Made by a program: the position numbers and the translations under genes | The notes under the pieces: generated by a model | The model's database searches: none | Told to the model about the DNA's origin: nothing | What the model saw: only the letters and a program-made list of their open reading frames with translations | Shown here: positions 27,571 through 37,725 of the stretch, in pieces | Layout of the letters: each line of letters starts with the position of its first letter | Numbering within the stretch: position 1 is the first letter of the stretch | Source: Aliikangiella maris | GTDB taxonomy: Bacteria; Pseudomonadota; Gammaproteobacteria; Enterobacterales; Kangiellaceae | NCBI RefSeq assembly: GCF_040719265.1 | Contig: NZ_JBFDAH010000008.1 | Coordinates: 1 to 64,000 of the forward strand | Length of the DNA: 64,000 nucleotides | Direction: 5' to 3'

Positions 27571-30500
27571 TTAAAAATCACATTCTAGCTGGAATTTTTG
27601 CTGAAATATTACGCGATTTTCATCTAAATTAGAAAATACATCTAGCCCAAAATTAAACCTGCCATTTGGATGACCCGGAATATTGCTGCTTAGCCAATCG
27701 GTCAGTGTCGAACTGACCTCGCTGGCAAAACTTTGTCCTCTGTCTGAAATAGTCAAATCAGTTGGTGTGACTAACAATACCGGAACCGTAATCGGTAAGG
27801 ATGTATCTGGAATCAAGTAGGTATATTCGCAATGCAGCTTAATCATCAGCGTCGAAAAGTCTACTGTTTCACTTAATGCATCGAATAATGCACTCATGTT
27901 ATCTTGCAATGAACGACCAGATTTAGCCGGATAATTTTTAGTACCAATTTCGGCGATGTTCAAGGTGGTATTACTGTTGAGTAATGTTAACAATTTAGTG
28001 TAAAACTTAACCAATGGTGTCTGATAAATAAAATGTTTATTGGTTGGTTGCCAGCCGCTACCACTGGTTGCCGGTAGTAATTCGAGATTACGTGTGATTA
28101 AGGCGCCACCCCAGGCATTTTGCAGATTTAAAATATCGAAATCTTCAAAAATCACTTGGCGATTTGGATTTTTATTCCGGTCAGCGTAAGTTAAGTAGCG
28201 CTGTGTTTGAGGATTAAAGTATTGCCAGGTGTTGGCTAAGTCAGAGACAGGCTTCGTTTGATAACCATTAATTTGAACCTGTGGCATGATGCTCATTGGG
28301 TTATTACCAATGGGCGTAACTTGAATTTGTAGATTTGGACTAGTGGCAGATTGTACTTCGCTCACCTGATAGTTTAATTCTACAGGCCCTTCATTGGCTT
28401 GCATTTGAAGTCCTTCTGCAAGCATCGACTTTTTCCTTGGATTGACCTGGTTCCATTGACCCCAAGCCGTTGCGACACTGCTGATGATACTGCTAAATGC
28501 TTCGACCGCAAAGCGTGCGTTGGTATAAATGGTGGTTTGGTCTTTCACATCTTTTGCAGTCAGCTGAGTCAGATAAATTTGTAAGTCTTTTTCAATCGCT
28601 GGATAAACACTGACAAATTGAGCCAGTTGTTGATCGAGAGCGCTCAATGATGATACCGATTTCTGATGAGGCGATTGATAATTCTCTGGGACATTCAGCT
28701 CAACTTTTAGTTCGATTGAATCCTGAGCGGCAACGGAGTTGACATAATTATATCCAAAGTTCCATTGGCGAGCTTCGGTCAGTGTTGTGATGGGAGAGAC
28801 TGTTGGGTAAATGGCATTTTGTGCAGTGACTGATGGTGGTGTTGGATAAGAGCGCAGCGGGACCGGAATAGAAACTTTCCCCACATTCCCCATCGATGGC
28901 GCCAAAGGTATAACAAAGGTTAGCCAAGTTGAAGCCAGATAACCTTCAATTCCCGCTACCGTTTCAATTTGCTGTTCAAGGTGACTGACTTGATACTGCA
29001 TATTACTAAAATCAAATTTTCGATATTCGGGTGTATCCTTCGCTTCAAATAAATAGGTAAGCCAAGAGTCACCTTGCGCCATTGGCAGCTTAGCCGTTGA
29101 CAGTGAATATTCGGTACTGGCATCACTTTGCGACACTGCAGGATCTTCCCCCATCATATTGCCATACAACCTGGGTATGTAAGGACTTTGTGGCGGCTCA
29201 TTATTTGAACCCTGCCACGAGGAGCATATGGTTGTTGGTGTTTGCACTGAAGTGGTATACCGATAAGCATTCGACAATTGAATCAGCATTTGCTGTTTCC
29301 ATTTCTCTTGCGCATTTTCAATATTGGCCGCTGTTGATTGTGCTGGTGTTATAATGAAATCAATGGTGCCTTCTATTGCTTCGGCCAGGGCTTCTTTATC
29401 ATTTAAAATTTGTTTTAACTGCTCTCCATTATTTAATAAAAACAATGGAACGGCAAAACCTGGCGCTAGTAAATTATCGACCGCTTCTAAAAATTGTTTT
29501 CCCCAGTTCTCTAAATCAATATTAGAAAATGATTTTTTAACTTCAGCACCATCAACGGGAAACGGTTGTCCGGTTTGATAACTTTGTACGGTTGTAGTCA
29601 GTGAAATCAGGCTGGTCGCAAGTGGAATGGGTGAGCAAAAATAAACCTGGCTGTTATCAAAGGTGTAACGAATACCGGATTGTCCTTGTGAATCAAAACG
29701 TACAAACCACAAAGGATGCGTGTTTTGACTGCCGTTACTGGATAAATCACTGGCAGTTGCCACTTTGAGTTGAATGCCAGCAGTCGGTTGATCTTTAAAT
29801 GCATTTTCAAACTCGGATGCAAATGCAGTGAGTGATAATTGATTTGCTGTTTGTGCCTGATTTGCACCATTTGATGCAGGCTTTGACTGCGACTGTGGTT
29901 TTAAAAGTGTTTGTGCGCTACTGACGCCTGGCGCATCGGCAAATTGTGGATCAATGTTGTCAGTACGTTGTAATGACAGACTGACATTTAGCGGAATAGA
30001 GTCGGCATAGCTAGCAATACTGGTTGGTGTTACATCATCAGTAATCTGGTAAGGTGAAGGTATACCGCTGGGATTGGGAGCTGCCTGTCCGTCTGCGATC
30101 GTCTGTAAATAGGTAATAATGGGTTTTATTAGCTGAGTTAACAGTTGATTAATATCAATTTGACGTTGGCTGCCTTCTGGCGATTTTTGTGAACCATCAA
30201 TTGAACTTTGAAAATACATATTGATGCTGCTGCTTTGTAATTGATAAGCGAGTTGAATGTAGGTTTGTAAATCAATTTTTGCCTGATTAATTGCGCCAGC
30301 ATCACCTGTGTCATACCGAGAGGTTGTAAAATAAAAATTGATAACAACCTGAGGTAAATTCGTTGTTGGATTGGTTTCAAATAAATAATAGCTGGATAAT
30401 GACGGCCATTGGGATAACGCAATCAATTGATCGGTATATAAAATATCCATACTGACCGGAACATATGCAACATCATTATCTGGAATATTCCCAAACATAT

Positions 30501-33500
30501 CTTGCCAGTTGAGCTGCATTTCAACTGTTTTACCAATCCCCAAATATGGATTTGGAAATCCACTATAACTCTGCTCCGTTTGGATAAACTTATAATAAGG
30601 AATAACTGCTGAATAATTCCAAGGACCTTGTGGATCGCCGGTTGGTTCTTCGCCAGCCTGACTTTTAGCAATTTCTTCATCTGTCATTGGATTAGTTGGG
30701 CCATCAGGTAAGTAATTTTTATAGACTTCAACCGAAGGCAAACTAATACCGAGTAAATTAAATTGATTTTGTAAATATATTTGATCTTCCTCTTTACTCG
30801 GCGGCAGTGACTGAGGATTATAGTCTCCCGGATTTTCGCGCACTAACTCATAACCAACACTGCCTGTAGGAATAGTTGGCACAGGAATTGTTATTTCAGG
30901 TGATTGAGCAAATACCGCTGTTTTAGAAGGGTCGAGCTTGTCGAGCGTAACAACGCTGTTGATAAAAGGTTGTGCCACAAAGTCTTGCAGGGTGATAACA
31001 ATTTGAACTTCTGCTATACCGTTTTCATTAAATAAGTAATCAGGTAAACCTTTATTATCATCGGTTTCATAATAAAAATAAAAACCGCCCGACCGAACGA
31101 TACTACATTCCCAAAGTTGGGTAATAAATTCTGCGGGTGAATTTAATGTATTAAATTGTGGTTCACTGGATTCTTCACTCACCGCTAGTAATAGCATTGA
31201 CGGTGGCGGTGGATTGGTTTCTGTTGACAAGTTTGCTTTAATAATTGCACTACTCAACTGACCATTTTCAGAAGAAACATAACCCGCTTGACCTTGTGTT
31301 GGATCGGGTTTCATTAAAAATTGTATTTGCTTAAAAAAACGCTGATTAACATTGGTGCCGCGAGCGGTTAACAAATTAATATAACTGAGCATTTTTTCCA
31401 GCAGATCAATGCTGGCATCGTTGGCACCAATTAAATCATAAATATTGGCAGATAATGGCGTATTCGTTAAATCTTGGGCACTTAAACGTCTCACATTAAC
31501 ACTAATATTCGTTGACCAGAGCAAGTTCGTCACTTTTCCTCTAATGGTTTTATCACCTTGTCGAGTTAGTGTTTGTAAATCAACCTGAATGGCTTGTCCC
31601 ATATTTTCATTCATGGCATCAATAAAATTAGGCGGCATTTTCCAAATTATCGGAGAGTTGTTTGAACCACTAACCAGCTCTCCCGGATAGTTCCAAATAG
31701 CTTCCCCACCAAGTGAAAAATTTTGAGGGGTAATATTGCAATTATTAATTGCTTTGGGATAACTGGCTTGAATAGATGGTGCTAATTTGATTGTTGCTGT
31801 ATCAATTATTCGCTGAATTTCGTTACTGTCAATCGTGACTGATAATTGGTTATTTGTCGCATTAGTGAGTTTTATCCAGTCTGCTTGTGAATTGATTAAA
31901 TTGAGCTGGTATTGATCGCTGGTTTTAATACTATCGGGTATTGCAATCTGTTGTCCTGTTAATACATAAAGTGGTTGTAGTTCACCAGTATTGGCATCGG
32001 GCGGTACTGGTAAGCGCATTCCATGTAGCATAAATCTCGAAGCCATACCGCTTAGCTGTTGACTATTTTCGGTCGTTATTGCACCGTCAACCAATGCTTT
32101 AACCGTCGATGTTGCCTCACCTTTTGCTGTCAGATAATCAATAGCAGTTTGTAAAACCTGCTTTGCAATTAAAGCAACAAAATCAGTCAGTATTACTGTT
32201 GGCATAGAAAGATCGGGTTGCTGCTGATAGTCTGGATTTTTAATCGGAATATCACCGCTGTTAGCATAATAATTGGCAGTAAGCTGACTTTCATAATCGA
32301 CGGCCAGATTAGCTAGAATATTGCTCAAAGTAGCGATATAGCCGGTATTACCTGTCATTGATTGTGTCGCAAAATTAATTAAAGGCCCTTTGGTTTGATT
32401 AAATTCCGTTTGCATTTGTAGTTCAGGAAAAATTGGAAATACGCTGGCCGATAAATCTTGAGATTGAGCATCATTTACTGATGTTATTGAAATGCTAAAG
32501 AATTGCTTCAAGAAATTCTGAATATCATGATTATTCTGATTTAAATAATTAAATGGTGCCTCATTGTCGGGGCGAGTTTCGAAGTAAGTTAAAAGCAGTT
32601 TTAATTGGTCATCAGTGATGGTTTGGCTTTGTATCCAACTTAATGTGGTATTTGCTTGTTGAGCACCAATGACCGCATTAATGACCCAATAAAGTACCCC
32701 CTTGGCAATGGCCGTCATGCCATATTCAGTATTGTTAAACACATTACTACCGGTATTTAAATACAACATACCAACATATTGTGCTCCCTTATTGAGACCA
32801 TTATAAGATTCACCCGAAATAGTTAAATGGGGTGAAAAATAAAGATCTAATCCATAGCTGATATTTGAATCATCAATTGTAATTGGTTGCCAATTTAACA
32901 TGACTGGCTCACTGGCTAAATCCGGCTCAGCAAAATTCATTAAAAATGCTTTTGATGACAAATGGCTGGCCTTATACCAAAGAGAATCTTGTGGATGATC
33001 GTGTCCAATGGTAAACGCTGCCTGAATTGTTGTATGAAAGCTTAAATGAATCGTAATTTTAAAGAGGCCAAGATTTATGCGGACGCTTAAACTGACGCTG
33101 ACACCTGCTTCAAAAGAAATAGGAATCGACATATAAGATTCGACAACCAGAGTGGCGGAAATATAAGCCGTGATGTCAAAACTGGCCGATATGATGGCAA
33201 AGTTAACTTGTCCATAAATTCGACCAACCAACGCCAATGTGCCCTGAAATTTATAATAATGATCGATCTCTTTATTTAATGGGGCTGGTAAATTTGGGTT
33301 AGGTGTATAAGTTGCAAAGGTTCCTTGAAATATACCAACTGCAGTTAATGAAAGACCGGCACTAAGTATCCCTTTGTTAATGGTTTTTCCGACACCAAGA
33401 TTAAGTGCAATACCGGCTTCGATAACTGGGTTAAACACGCCTCTATTGCCCGTTGCCGGTAAGTTAGTTGCTGTTGCGCCACTAAGATAACCAAAATAAA

Positions 33501-36096
33501 ACCCACCTGAACCAAGAAAAGGAAAAACTTGAACGGTAAATGAGCGAGAAAAGTCGCTAATACTTTTAGGCCAGCCAATATCGATATAAAAATTTCCATT
33601 GGTATAAATTTTAAATCCAATGTTAGGTAGTGTGATGGAAACTTCGCCAAACTCAAGTTGACGATAAGCCTCGGGTAATTGCAGTTCTATTTGATAAACG
33701 CCAATGGAATCATTAATTTTTTTATACAAAATTTCAAATTGAAGATTCGCCAGAAATTTTGCATCTTTACTGATACTAATTAATAAACCATAAAGATTAG
33801 GATCATTAAATACAAAAGCCAGATTATAAAACTTGGCAACAACAAAATTAGCACCAATTAGCCAGTTACTGTTTTGATTAAAAATTAAGGCGCCGCCACT
33901 GGCTTTAACGGGAATCGTATTGGGTTGATTATTAGTATCTTTAAAAGCACCTGACATATCATCAATTGCTTGACTGATGGAATCAATATTCTGGCTACTT
34001 GCCAGTTGTATATGTTGTCCCATGCCCAGAAACTTGAGATCAAAAAACTGACTACCCATGCCCGGTACAGCAGGCATTTGTTGAACATTACTGCCTTTAC
34101 CTGCCAATGCTTGAGTTGTTGGATCATCTGCGGTAATCGTCAGACCTAAAAACTGGCCTTCAAAACCAAGAAAGACACCGCCGCTATCTTTGGTTAATGT
34201 GATATTATCAATATTTAGAAAGCCGAGATCGATTTTTCCAGCATAAACTAATTCAAATTTAACACTGCTGTCAGACTTTTGCTTGATGTATTTTAGTGAT
34301 AAATTATCGAGATGAATACTGTTGAGCAAACTCCAGGGTGATGATAATTTAAAGTTTCTATCAATACTTTGAATTAAAGAACTCAGCATTCCACCTAAAG
34401 TTTCATTTTGAATCGTTAAGGTAATGACACTTTGTTTGCTATCTTCAGTATAGTCAGCTCGAATTTGCTTCCATTGTAAATATAATTCTTTGCTACCTGC
34501 GGCTGTATCGAAGACATATCCGGCCTGAAAGGTTAAACCTAATAAATCGACTACTCCTGAAATTTTTCCATTGAAAGTTTCATTTTGATAGGTCACATCG
34601 ACGGTTGCTTGCAGAGACGCACTAAAGCTTTGATAAACCAGTTGCCAGTCGGTTGTACCGATTACACGATAAGATTTTTTTACACTTGAAATCGATGGTG
34701 GAATAGTTGCTTGAAATAAAATATTTGATATTGAAAGGGCGCTACCCCCGTTACTGACAAAGGAAGGTAAAGGAACCGTTAGTGCCTTAAATACCGAGTT
34801 GAGTAGCGGGATTAATTCTATTTGCTGGTCCGGCAAGGTACTTGCACCAAATTGCCAGCCTTCCTCGGTGCCTTGGTAGTTAACACCGCAACTTAAGTCG
34901 AGCCCACCCGATTGAGGACCAATGTGAAAAAGACCGGCAAGAGTGGCTTTATTTAAACCTTGTTGCCTACTGGCCGCCATTTTAATTTGGGTTAAAGTAA
35001 ATATCAGTGAATTATTGATATTAATAAACTGCCAGTCTGTTTCGATTTGACAGCTTAAATCATAATTTTTTTCCGCCGGGGCAATATCAATATTTAACGC
35101 CGATATTTCAGATTTTAAATCAATTGAAAAGCCCGGTAAAAATACATTGACTAAATCGGTTAACTGAACGGTGCCTTCGGAAAGTGTCGCAGTTGCACTA
35201 AATGTAGGTAGGTAAACACTGATTTGTAAATTATTTTGCGAAGCTTTACCAATAGAAAAATTACCAGTAATAACAATAGCGGTTGAACGCGATTGTGTAT
35301 TTCCTGGGTTGTTAACCGTCGCAAAAAATTCTAATCCGGTAACTGTTAGCTGAGGAATTGGATTCCATGTTTTATCTGGATCGGCTGCGAGCGTTACATT
35401 AATTTGTGATAGGTTTTTATTTTGAAGATCATAAATAATACCGATATTTTGCAGGCCGATATCATCAAACGTATTAAATGGTGCAGGCATCGTTCCAACG
35501 ATATTGACACCACCTAGTAAACTGAAAAAATTTGCTATATTAGGGTAATTCTCTGCAAAACTGCCGGTGAGTATAAATTGTTGCCCACTACCTGGAAAAC
35601 TTGCCGTTACCGCCAGCGTTTTTCCTGCGTCAATAATTCCATTCATGGATGCACTATTCACAGTACCATCATCACTGGCTTGAATTGTAAAGCCGGGCTG
35701 CGAAATGGCAAACCAATTGACACCGTCCAGCTCCCAGGTTCCACTCGAAATTGAGGCATCAAGATCCATTAAATATTGATTGTTTTGCAGAGTAAAGCAT
35801 AATGAATTGATCTTGCTTTCAAATCCAAATGCACTGCTGGTACCCGCGATGGAAATTTTTGACTCATCTTTAGCCAGTACAATGACAACATTATCGATTT
35901 TTAAACTATTAGCCACCAACATATTTAGGTAAGTAACAATATTGCCATTGCTGATCGCACCTGGAATTAAATTCAGAGTCGTTCCGGTAACATTGGCCAG
36001 CAGTTTGTCATAAAGTTGCTTGATTAAACCATCACCACCAATAGTGGTTGTTCCCTTTTTAGAAGGTGCTATGGGTTTTACAGATTTAGTTGTCAT
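27571..36096 (-). CDS. giant beta-rich protein, 2841 residues, unknown
   Basis: This is the largest gene in the window and is not firmly recognised. The ATG at 36096 is preceded by GGAGAAAG and overlaps the preceding gene's stop by 11 bases, so it is preferred over an in-frame start 31 codons earlier. The protein has no signal peptide. Roughly residues 20-1100 are a long series of amphipathic beta-strands rich in Asn, Ser and Gly; part of it (LSLSVRINLGLFKITIHLSF) looks like repeated strand pairs of a shell or barrel. The rest is mixed, with proline-rich linkers and few Cys. It resembles large DUF6603-type proteins, but only as an impression. No enzymatic motif is seen. It is the last gene of the five-gene minus-strand operon. 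Confidence 0.85.
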   Translation of the reverse strand: MTTKSVKPIAPSKKGTTTIGGDGLIKQLYDKLLANVTGTTLNLIPGAISNGNIVTYLNMLVANSLKIDNVVIVLAKDESKISIAGTSSAFGFESKINSLCFTLQNNQYLMDLDASISSGTWELDGVNWFAISQPGFTIQASDDGTVNSASMNGIIDAGKTLAVTASFPGSGQQFILTGSFAENYPNIANFFSLLGGVNIVGTMPAPFNTFDDIGLQNIGIIYDLQNKNLSQINVTLAADPDKTWNPIPQLTVTGLEFFATVNNPGNTQSRSTAIVITGNFSIGKASQNNLQISVYLPTFSATATLSEGTVQLTDLVNVFLPGFSIDLKSEISALNIDIAPAEKNYDLSCQIETDWQFININNSLIFTLTQIKMAASRQQGLNKATLAGLFHIGPQSGGLDLSCGVNYQGTEEGWQFGASTLPDQQIELIPLLNSVFKALTVPLPSFVSNGGSALSISNILFQATIPPSISSVKKSYRVIGTTDWQLVYQSFSASLQATVDVTYQNETFNGKISGVVDLLGLTFQAGYVFDTAAGSKELYLQWKQIRADYTEDSKQSVITLTIQNETLGGMLSSLIQSIDRNFKLSSPWSLLNSIHLDNLSLKYIKQKSDSSVKFELVYAGKIDLGFLNIDNITLTKDSGGVFLGFEGQFLGLTITADDPTTQALAGKGSNVQQMPAVPGMGSQFFDLKFLGMGQHIQLASSQNIDSISQAIDDMSGAFKDTNNQPNTIPVKASGGALIFNQNSNWLIGANFVVAKFYNLAFVFNDPNLYGLLISISKDAKFLANLQFEILYKKINDSIGVYQIELQLPEAYRQLEFGEVSITLPNIGFKIYTNGNFYIDIGWPKSISDFSRSFTVQVFPFLGSGGFYFGYLSGATATNLPATGNRGVFNPVIEAGIALNLGVGKTINKGILSAGLSLTAVGIFQGTFATYTPNPNLPAPLNKEIDHYYKFQGTLALVGRIYGQVNFAIISASFDITAYISATLVVESYMSIPISFEAGVSVSLSVRINLGLFKITIHLSFHTTIQAAFTIGHDHPQDSLWYKASHLSSKAFLMNFAEPDLASEPVMLNWQPITIDDSNISYGLDLYFSPHLTISGESYNGLNKGAQYVGMLYLNTGSNVFNNTEYGMTAIAKGVLYWVINAVIGAQQANTTLSWIQSQTITDDQLKLLLTYFETRPDNEAPFNYLNQNNHDIQNFLKQFFSISITSVNDAQSQDLSASVFPIFPELQMQTEFNQTKGPLINFATQSMTGNTGYIATLSNILANLAVDYESQLTANYYANSGDIPIKNPDYQQQPDLSMPTVILTDFVALIAKQVLQTAIDYLTAKGEATSTVKALVDGAITTENSQQLSGMASRFMLHGMRLPVPPDANTGELQPLYVLTGQQIAIPDSIKTSDQYQLNLINSQADWIKLTNATNNQLSVTIDSNEIQRIIDTATIKLAPSIQASYPKAINNCNITPQNFSLGGEAIWNYPGELVSGSNNSPIIWKMPPNFIDAMNENMGQAIQVDLQTLTRQGDKTIRGKVTNLLWSTNISVNVRRLSAQDLTNTPLSANIYDLIGANDASIDLLEKMLSYINLLTARGTNVNQRFFKQIQFLMKPDPTQGQAGYVSSENGQLSSAIIKANLSTETNPPPPSMLLLAVSEESSEPQFNTLNSPAEFITQLWECSIVRSGGFYFYYETDDNKGLPDYLFNENGIAEVQIVITLQDFVAQPFINSVVTLDKLDPSKTAVFAQSPEITIPVPTIPTGSVGYELVRENPGDYNPQSLPPSKEEDQIYLQNQFNLLGISLPSVEVYKNYLPDGPTNPMTDEEIAKSQAGEEPTGDPQGPWNYSAVIPYYKFIQTEQSYSGFPNPYLGIGKTVEMQLNWQDMFGNIPDNDVAYVPVSMDILYTDQLIALSQWPSLSSYYLFETNPTTNLPQVVINFYFTTSRYDTGDAGAINQAKIDLQTYIQLAYQLQSSSINMYFQSSIDGSQKSPEGSQRQIDINQLLTQLIKPIITYLQTIADGQAAPNPSGIPSPYQITDDVTPTSIASYADSIPLNVSLSLQRTDNIDPQFADAPGVSSAQTLLKPQSQSKPASNGANQAQTANQLSLTAFASEFENAFKDQPTAGIQLKVATASDLSSNGSQNTHPLWFVRFDSQGQSGIRYTFDNSQVYFCSPIPLATSLISLTTTVQSYQTGQPFPVDGAEVKKSFSNIDLENWGKQFLEAVDNLLAPGFAVPLFLLNNGEQLKQILNDKEALAEAIEGTIDFIITPAQSTAANIENAQEKWKQQMLIQLSNAYRYTTSVQTPTTICSSWQGSNNEPPQSPYIPRLYGNMMGEDPAVSQSDASTEYSLSTAKLPMAQGDSWLTYLFEAKDTPEYRKFDFSNMQYQVSHLEQQIETVAGIEGYLASTWLTFVIPLAPSMGNVGKVSIPVPLRSYPTPPSVTAQNAIYPTVSPITTLTEARQWNFGYNYVNSVAAQDSIELKVELNVPENYQSPHQKSVSSLSALDQQLAQFVSVYPAIEKDLQIYLTQLTAKDVKDQTTIYTNARFAVEAFSSIISSVATAWGQWNQVNPRKKSMLAEGLQMQANEGPVELNYQVSEVQSATSPNLQIQVTPIGNNPMSIMPQVQINGYQTKPVSDLANTWQYFNPQTQRYLTYADRNKNPNRQVIFEDFDILNLQNAWGGALITRNLELLPATSGSGWQPTNKHFIYQTPLVKFYTKLLTLLNSNTTLNIAEIGTKNYPAKSGRSLQDNMSALFDALSETVDFSTLMIKLHCEYTYLIPDTSLPITVPVLLVTPTDLTISDRGQSFASEVSSTLTDWLSSNIPGHPNGRFNFGLDVFSNLDENRVIFQQKFQLECDF

Positions 36097-37714
36097 GGGA
36101 TGCTTTCTCCAATAAATGAGAATCGATATCCATAGAAGCCGGAAAGTGTTTAATGAAGGTGTAAGCCATAGCACGAAATGCTTTGTCATTCACTTCGTCA
36201 TGAAAAAATAAACTTAGTTGGGTAAAGTAATCGGTCAATGGTGTATTGCCATTGATAGTTTGTACCATGAGTTCAATCATATCTCCCAGAACTTTTGCCT
36301 GACCATCAATCATAGTTTTTATATCGGTTTTTAAACTATTGGTGCATGACCACATAAAGGAAGACTGTTCGACAAGTATTTTATCTGTAGTTAAAGGAAA
36401 GTTGGGATAAATCGGTGTACTGAAAAGCTTTTTTTCCTTTCCTTTACCTCGAAAGTTAATAGGTTTTTTGGCGCCTGATGCTGTATTCATTTGTAAATAG
36501 GGTGTACCAACATTAATTGCATAATTTAATGTTCCTTTTCCCTCTAGAATTGACGGAATTGAAGCGATAGAGTAAAAATAATTAAAAGCATCGACCGGCA
36601 ATGATCCCATTTTTAAAATAAGACAGCCGCCTTGTGCACTAATTTTTGCATATTCAGTGGTAAAGTTGGTAATGTCTGCAATTACAACTTTGCCGGTTAA
36701 ATGTTTTTTGATAAATGCATTTTGAGTTTCATTAAAGGTTGTTGTATCTTCACCAGAAAAATAGCTTTCTAATTTTTGGTAACTAACATTGGTTGGATTA
36801 TCCATTACCGCAATGACTACTGGCAATTTTAAACGGCTGTTTTCTGGGTTGAGTTCTTTGGCAATAAAAAGACTGGTAATATAGTTAAACAAAATATTTA
36901 AACTAAACGCGGCGATATCGTTAGTGCTAATACCGTAAAATGGTGAAAAGTTACATTTGTTGGCACTAATTAATGTTAGAATATTGCGGTAGGTATCAAG
37001 ACTTGCCTTTTGTGGAGACTGACTAAAACTTTCCCAAAAAGCGTCATTTACCTGGGGAAAATTAGTATACAGTCCACGTAGTGCACAAAAAGTTAAGCCA
37101 TCAACTAGTGGATTAGTCGATTCTAAAAAGCTTTCCAGATTTACTAAATCATTCGGTTTTGATTCGTCAGCAGGAAAACTCCATATACCATTTGTGGTTG
37201 GCCACTGGAAAGGTTGTACCATTAAAAATTGTGAAACATTTAAGGGATAAGCATAATTAATTGAACCTTGATCCGTTCCACCACTGATACCAAAGGAAGT
37301 TTTTGCCAAAGAAATTTTCTGAAATCCATTAGTTGCTGGTTTTAATGCAATAAAGCTGATTTTTGTTCCATTAATTGTCACCGGATCAGTTGGCTTACTT
37401 GGATTAAAGCCCGGTATAAGAACGGCGAGTTTATCAACCGTTAAATTACCTTGTGTGCCAGGATCATAGGTAACGATAACATTTGCAATAGGCTTTTTAG
37501 TGACAACTAATATTTTCTCCATTAAGCGCATCATGAAATTAACGGTGCTTGCCTGATGACCTCGCCCTGGTGAAGCCGAAACAAATACGCGAAATTCACC
37601 AAATGCATAAAGCTTATTACAGAATAAATCAACATTGTCATAAAAGTTTGTCGTTGCTCGCTCGATAGCGCTATCGACTAAATTTTTTACAAAGAGCTGA
37701 ACAAAATTTGACAT
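36086..37714 (-). CDS. GT-B glycosyltransferase-like protein, 542 residues
   Basis: This cytoplasmic protein lies between the two giant genes. Two segments resemble a GT-B fold: near residue 48, VSASPGRGHQASTVNFMMRL is like the SxGxGH loop of UDP-sugar transferases. Near residue 370, MGSLPVDAFNYFYSIASIPS followed by ILEGKGTLNYAINVGTPYLQ resembles the donor-binding region with the x-x-GxGT-x-x-E-x-x-x-x-G-x-P pattern. The acceptor is unknown. The ATG at 37714 follows AGGAG by eight bases. The stop overlaps the start of the 2841-residue gene by 11 bases, indicating coupled translation. Assignment to GT-B is inferred from motifs only. Confidence 0.55.
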   Translation of the reverse strand: MSNFVQLFVKNLVDSAIERATTNFYDNVDLFCNKLYAFGEFRVFVSASPGRGHQASTVNFMMRLMEKILVVTKKPIANVIVTYDPGTQGNLTVDKLAVLIPGFNPSKPTDPVTINGTKISFIALKPATNGFQKISLAKTSFGISGGTDQGSINYAYPLNVSQFLMVQPFQWPTTNGIWSFPADESKPNDLVNLESFLESTNPLVDGLTFCALRGLYTNFPQVNDAFWESFSQSPQKASLDTYRNILTLISANKCNFSPFYGISTNDIAAFSLNILFNYITSLFIAKELNPENSRLKLPVVIAVMDNPTNVSYQKLESYFSGEDTTTFNETQNAFIKKHLTGKVVIADITNFTTEYAKISAQGGCLILKMGSLPVDAFNYFYSIASIPSILEGKGTLNYAINVGTPYLQMNTASGAKKPINFRGKGKEKKLFSTPIYPNFPLTTDKILVEQSSFMWSCTNSLKTDIKTMIDGQAKVLGDMIELMVQTINGNTPLTDYFTQLSLFFHDEVNDKAFRAMAYTFIKHFPASMDIDSHLLEKASHDN

Positions 37715-37725
37715 CACAAAATCTC

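Noticed and set aside
28399..30680. Frames of 60-95 codons opposite or within the giant gene
   Set aside because: The 2841-residue frame is continuous with even composition, and these are shadows of it.
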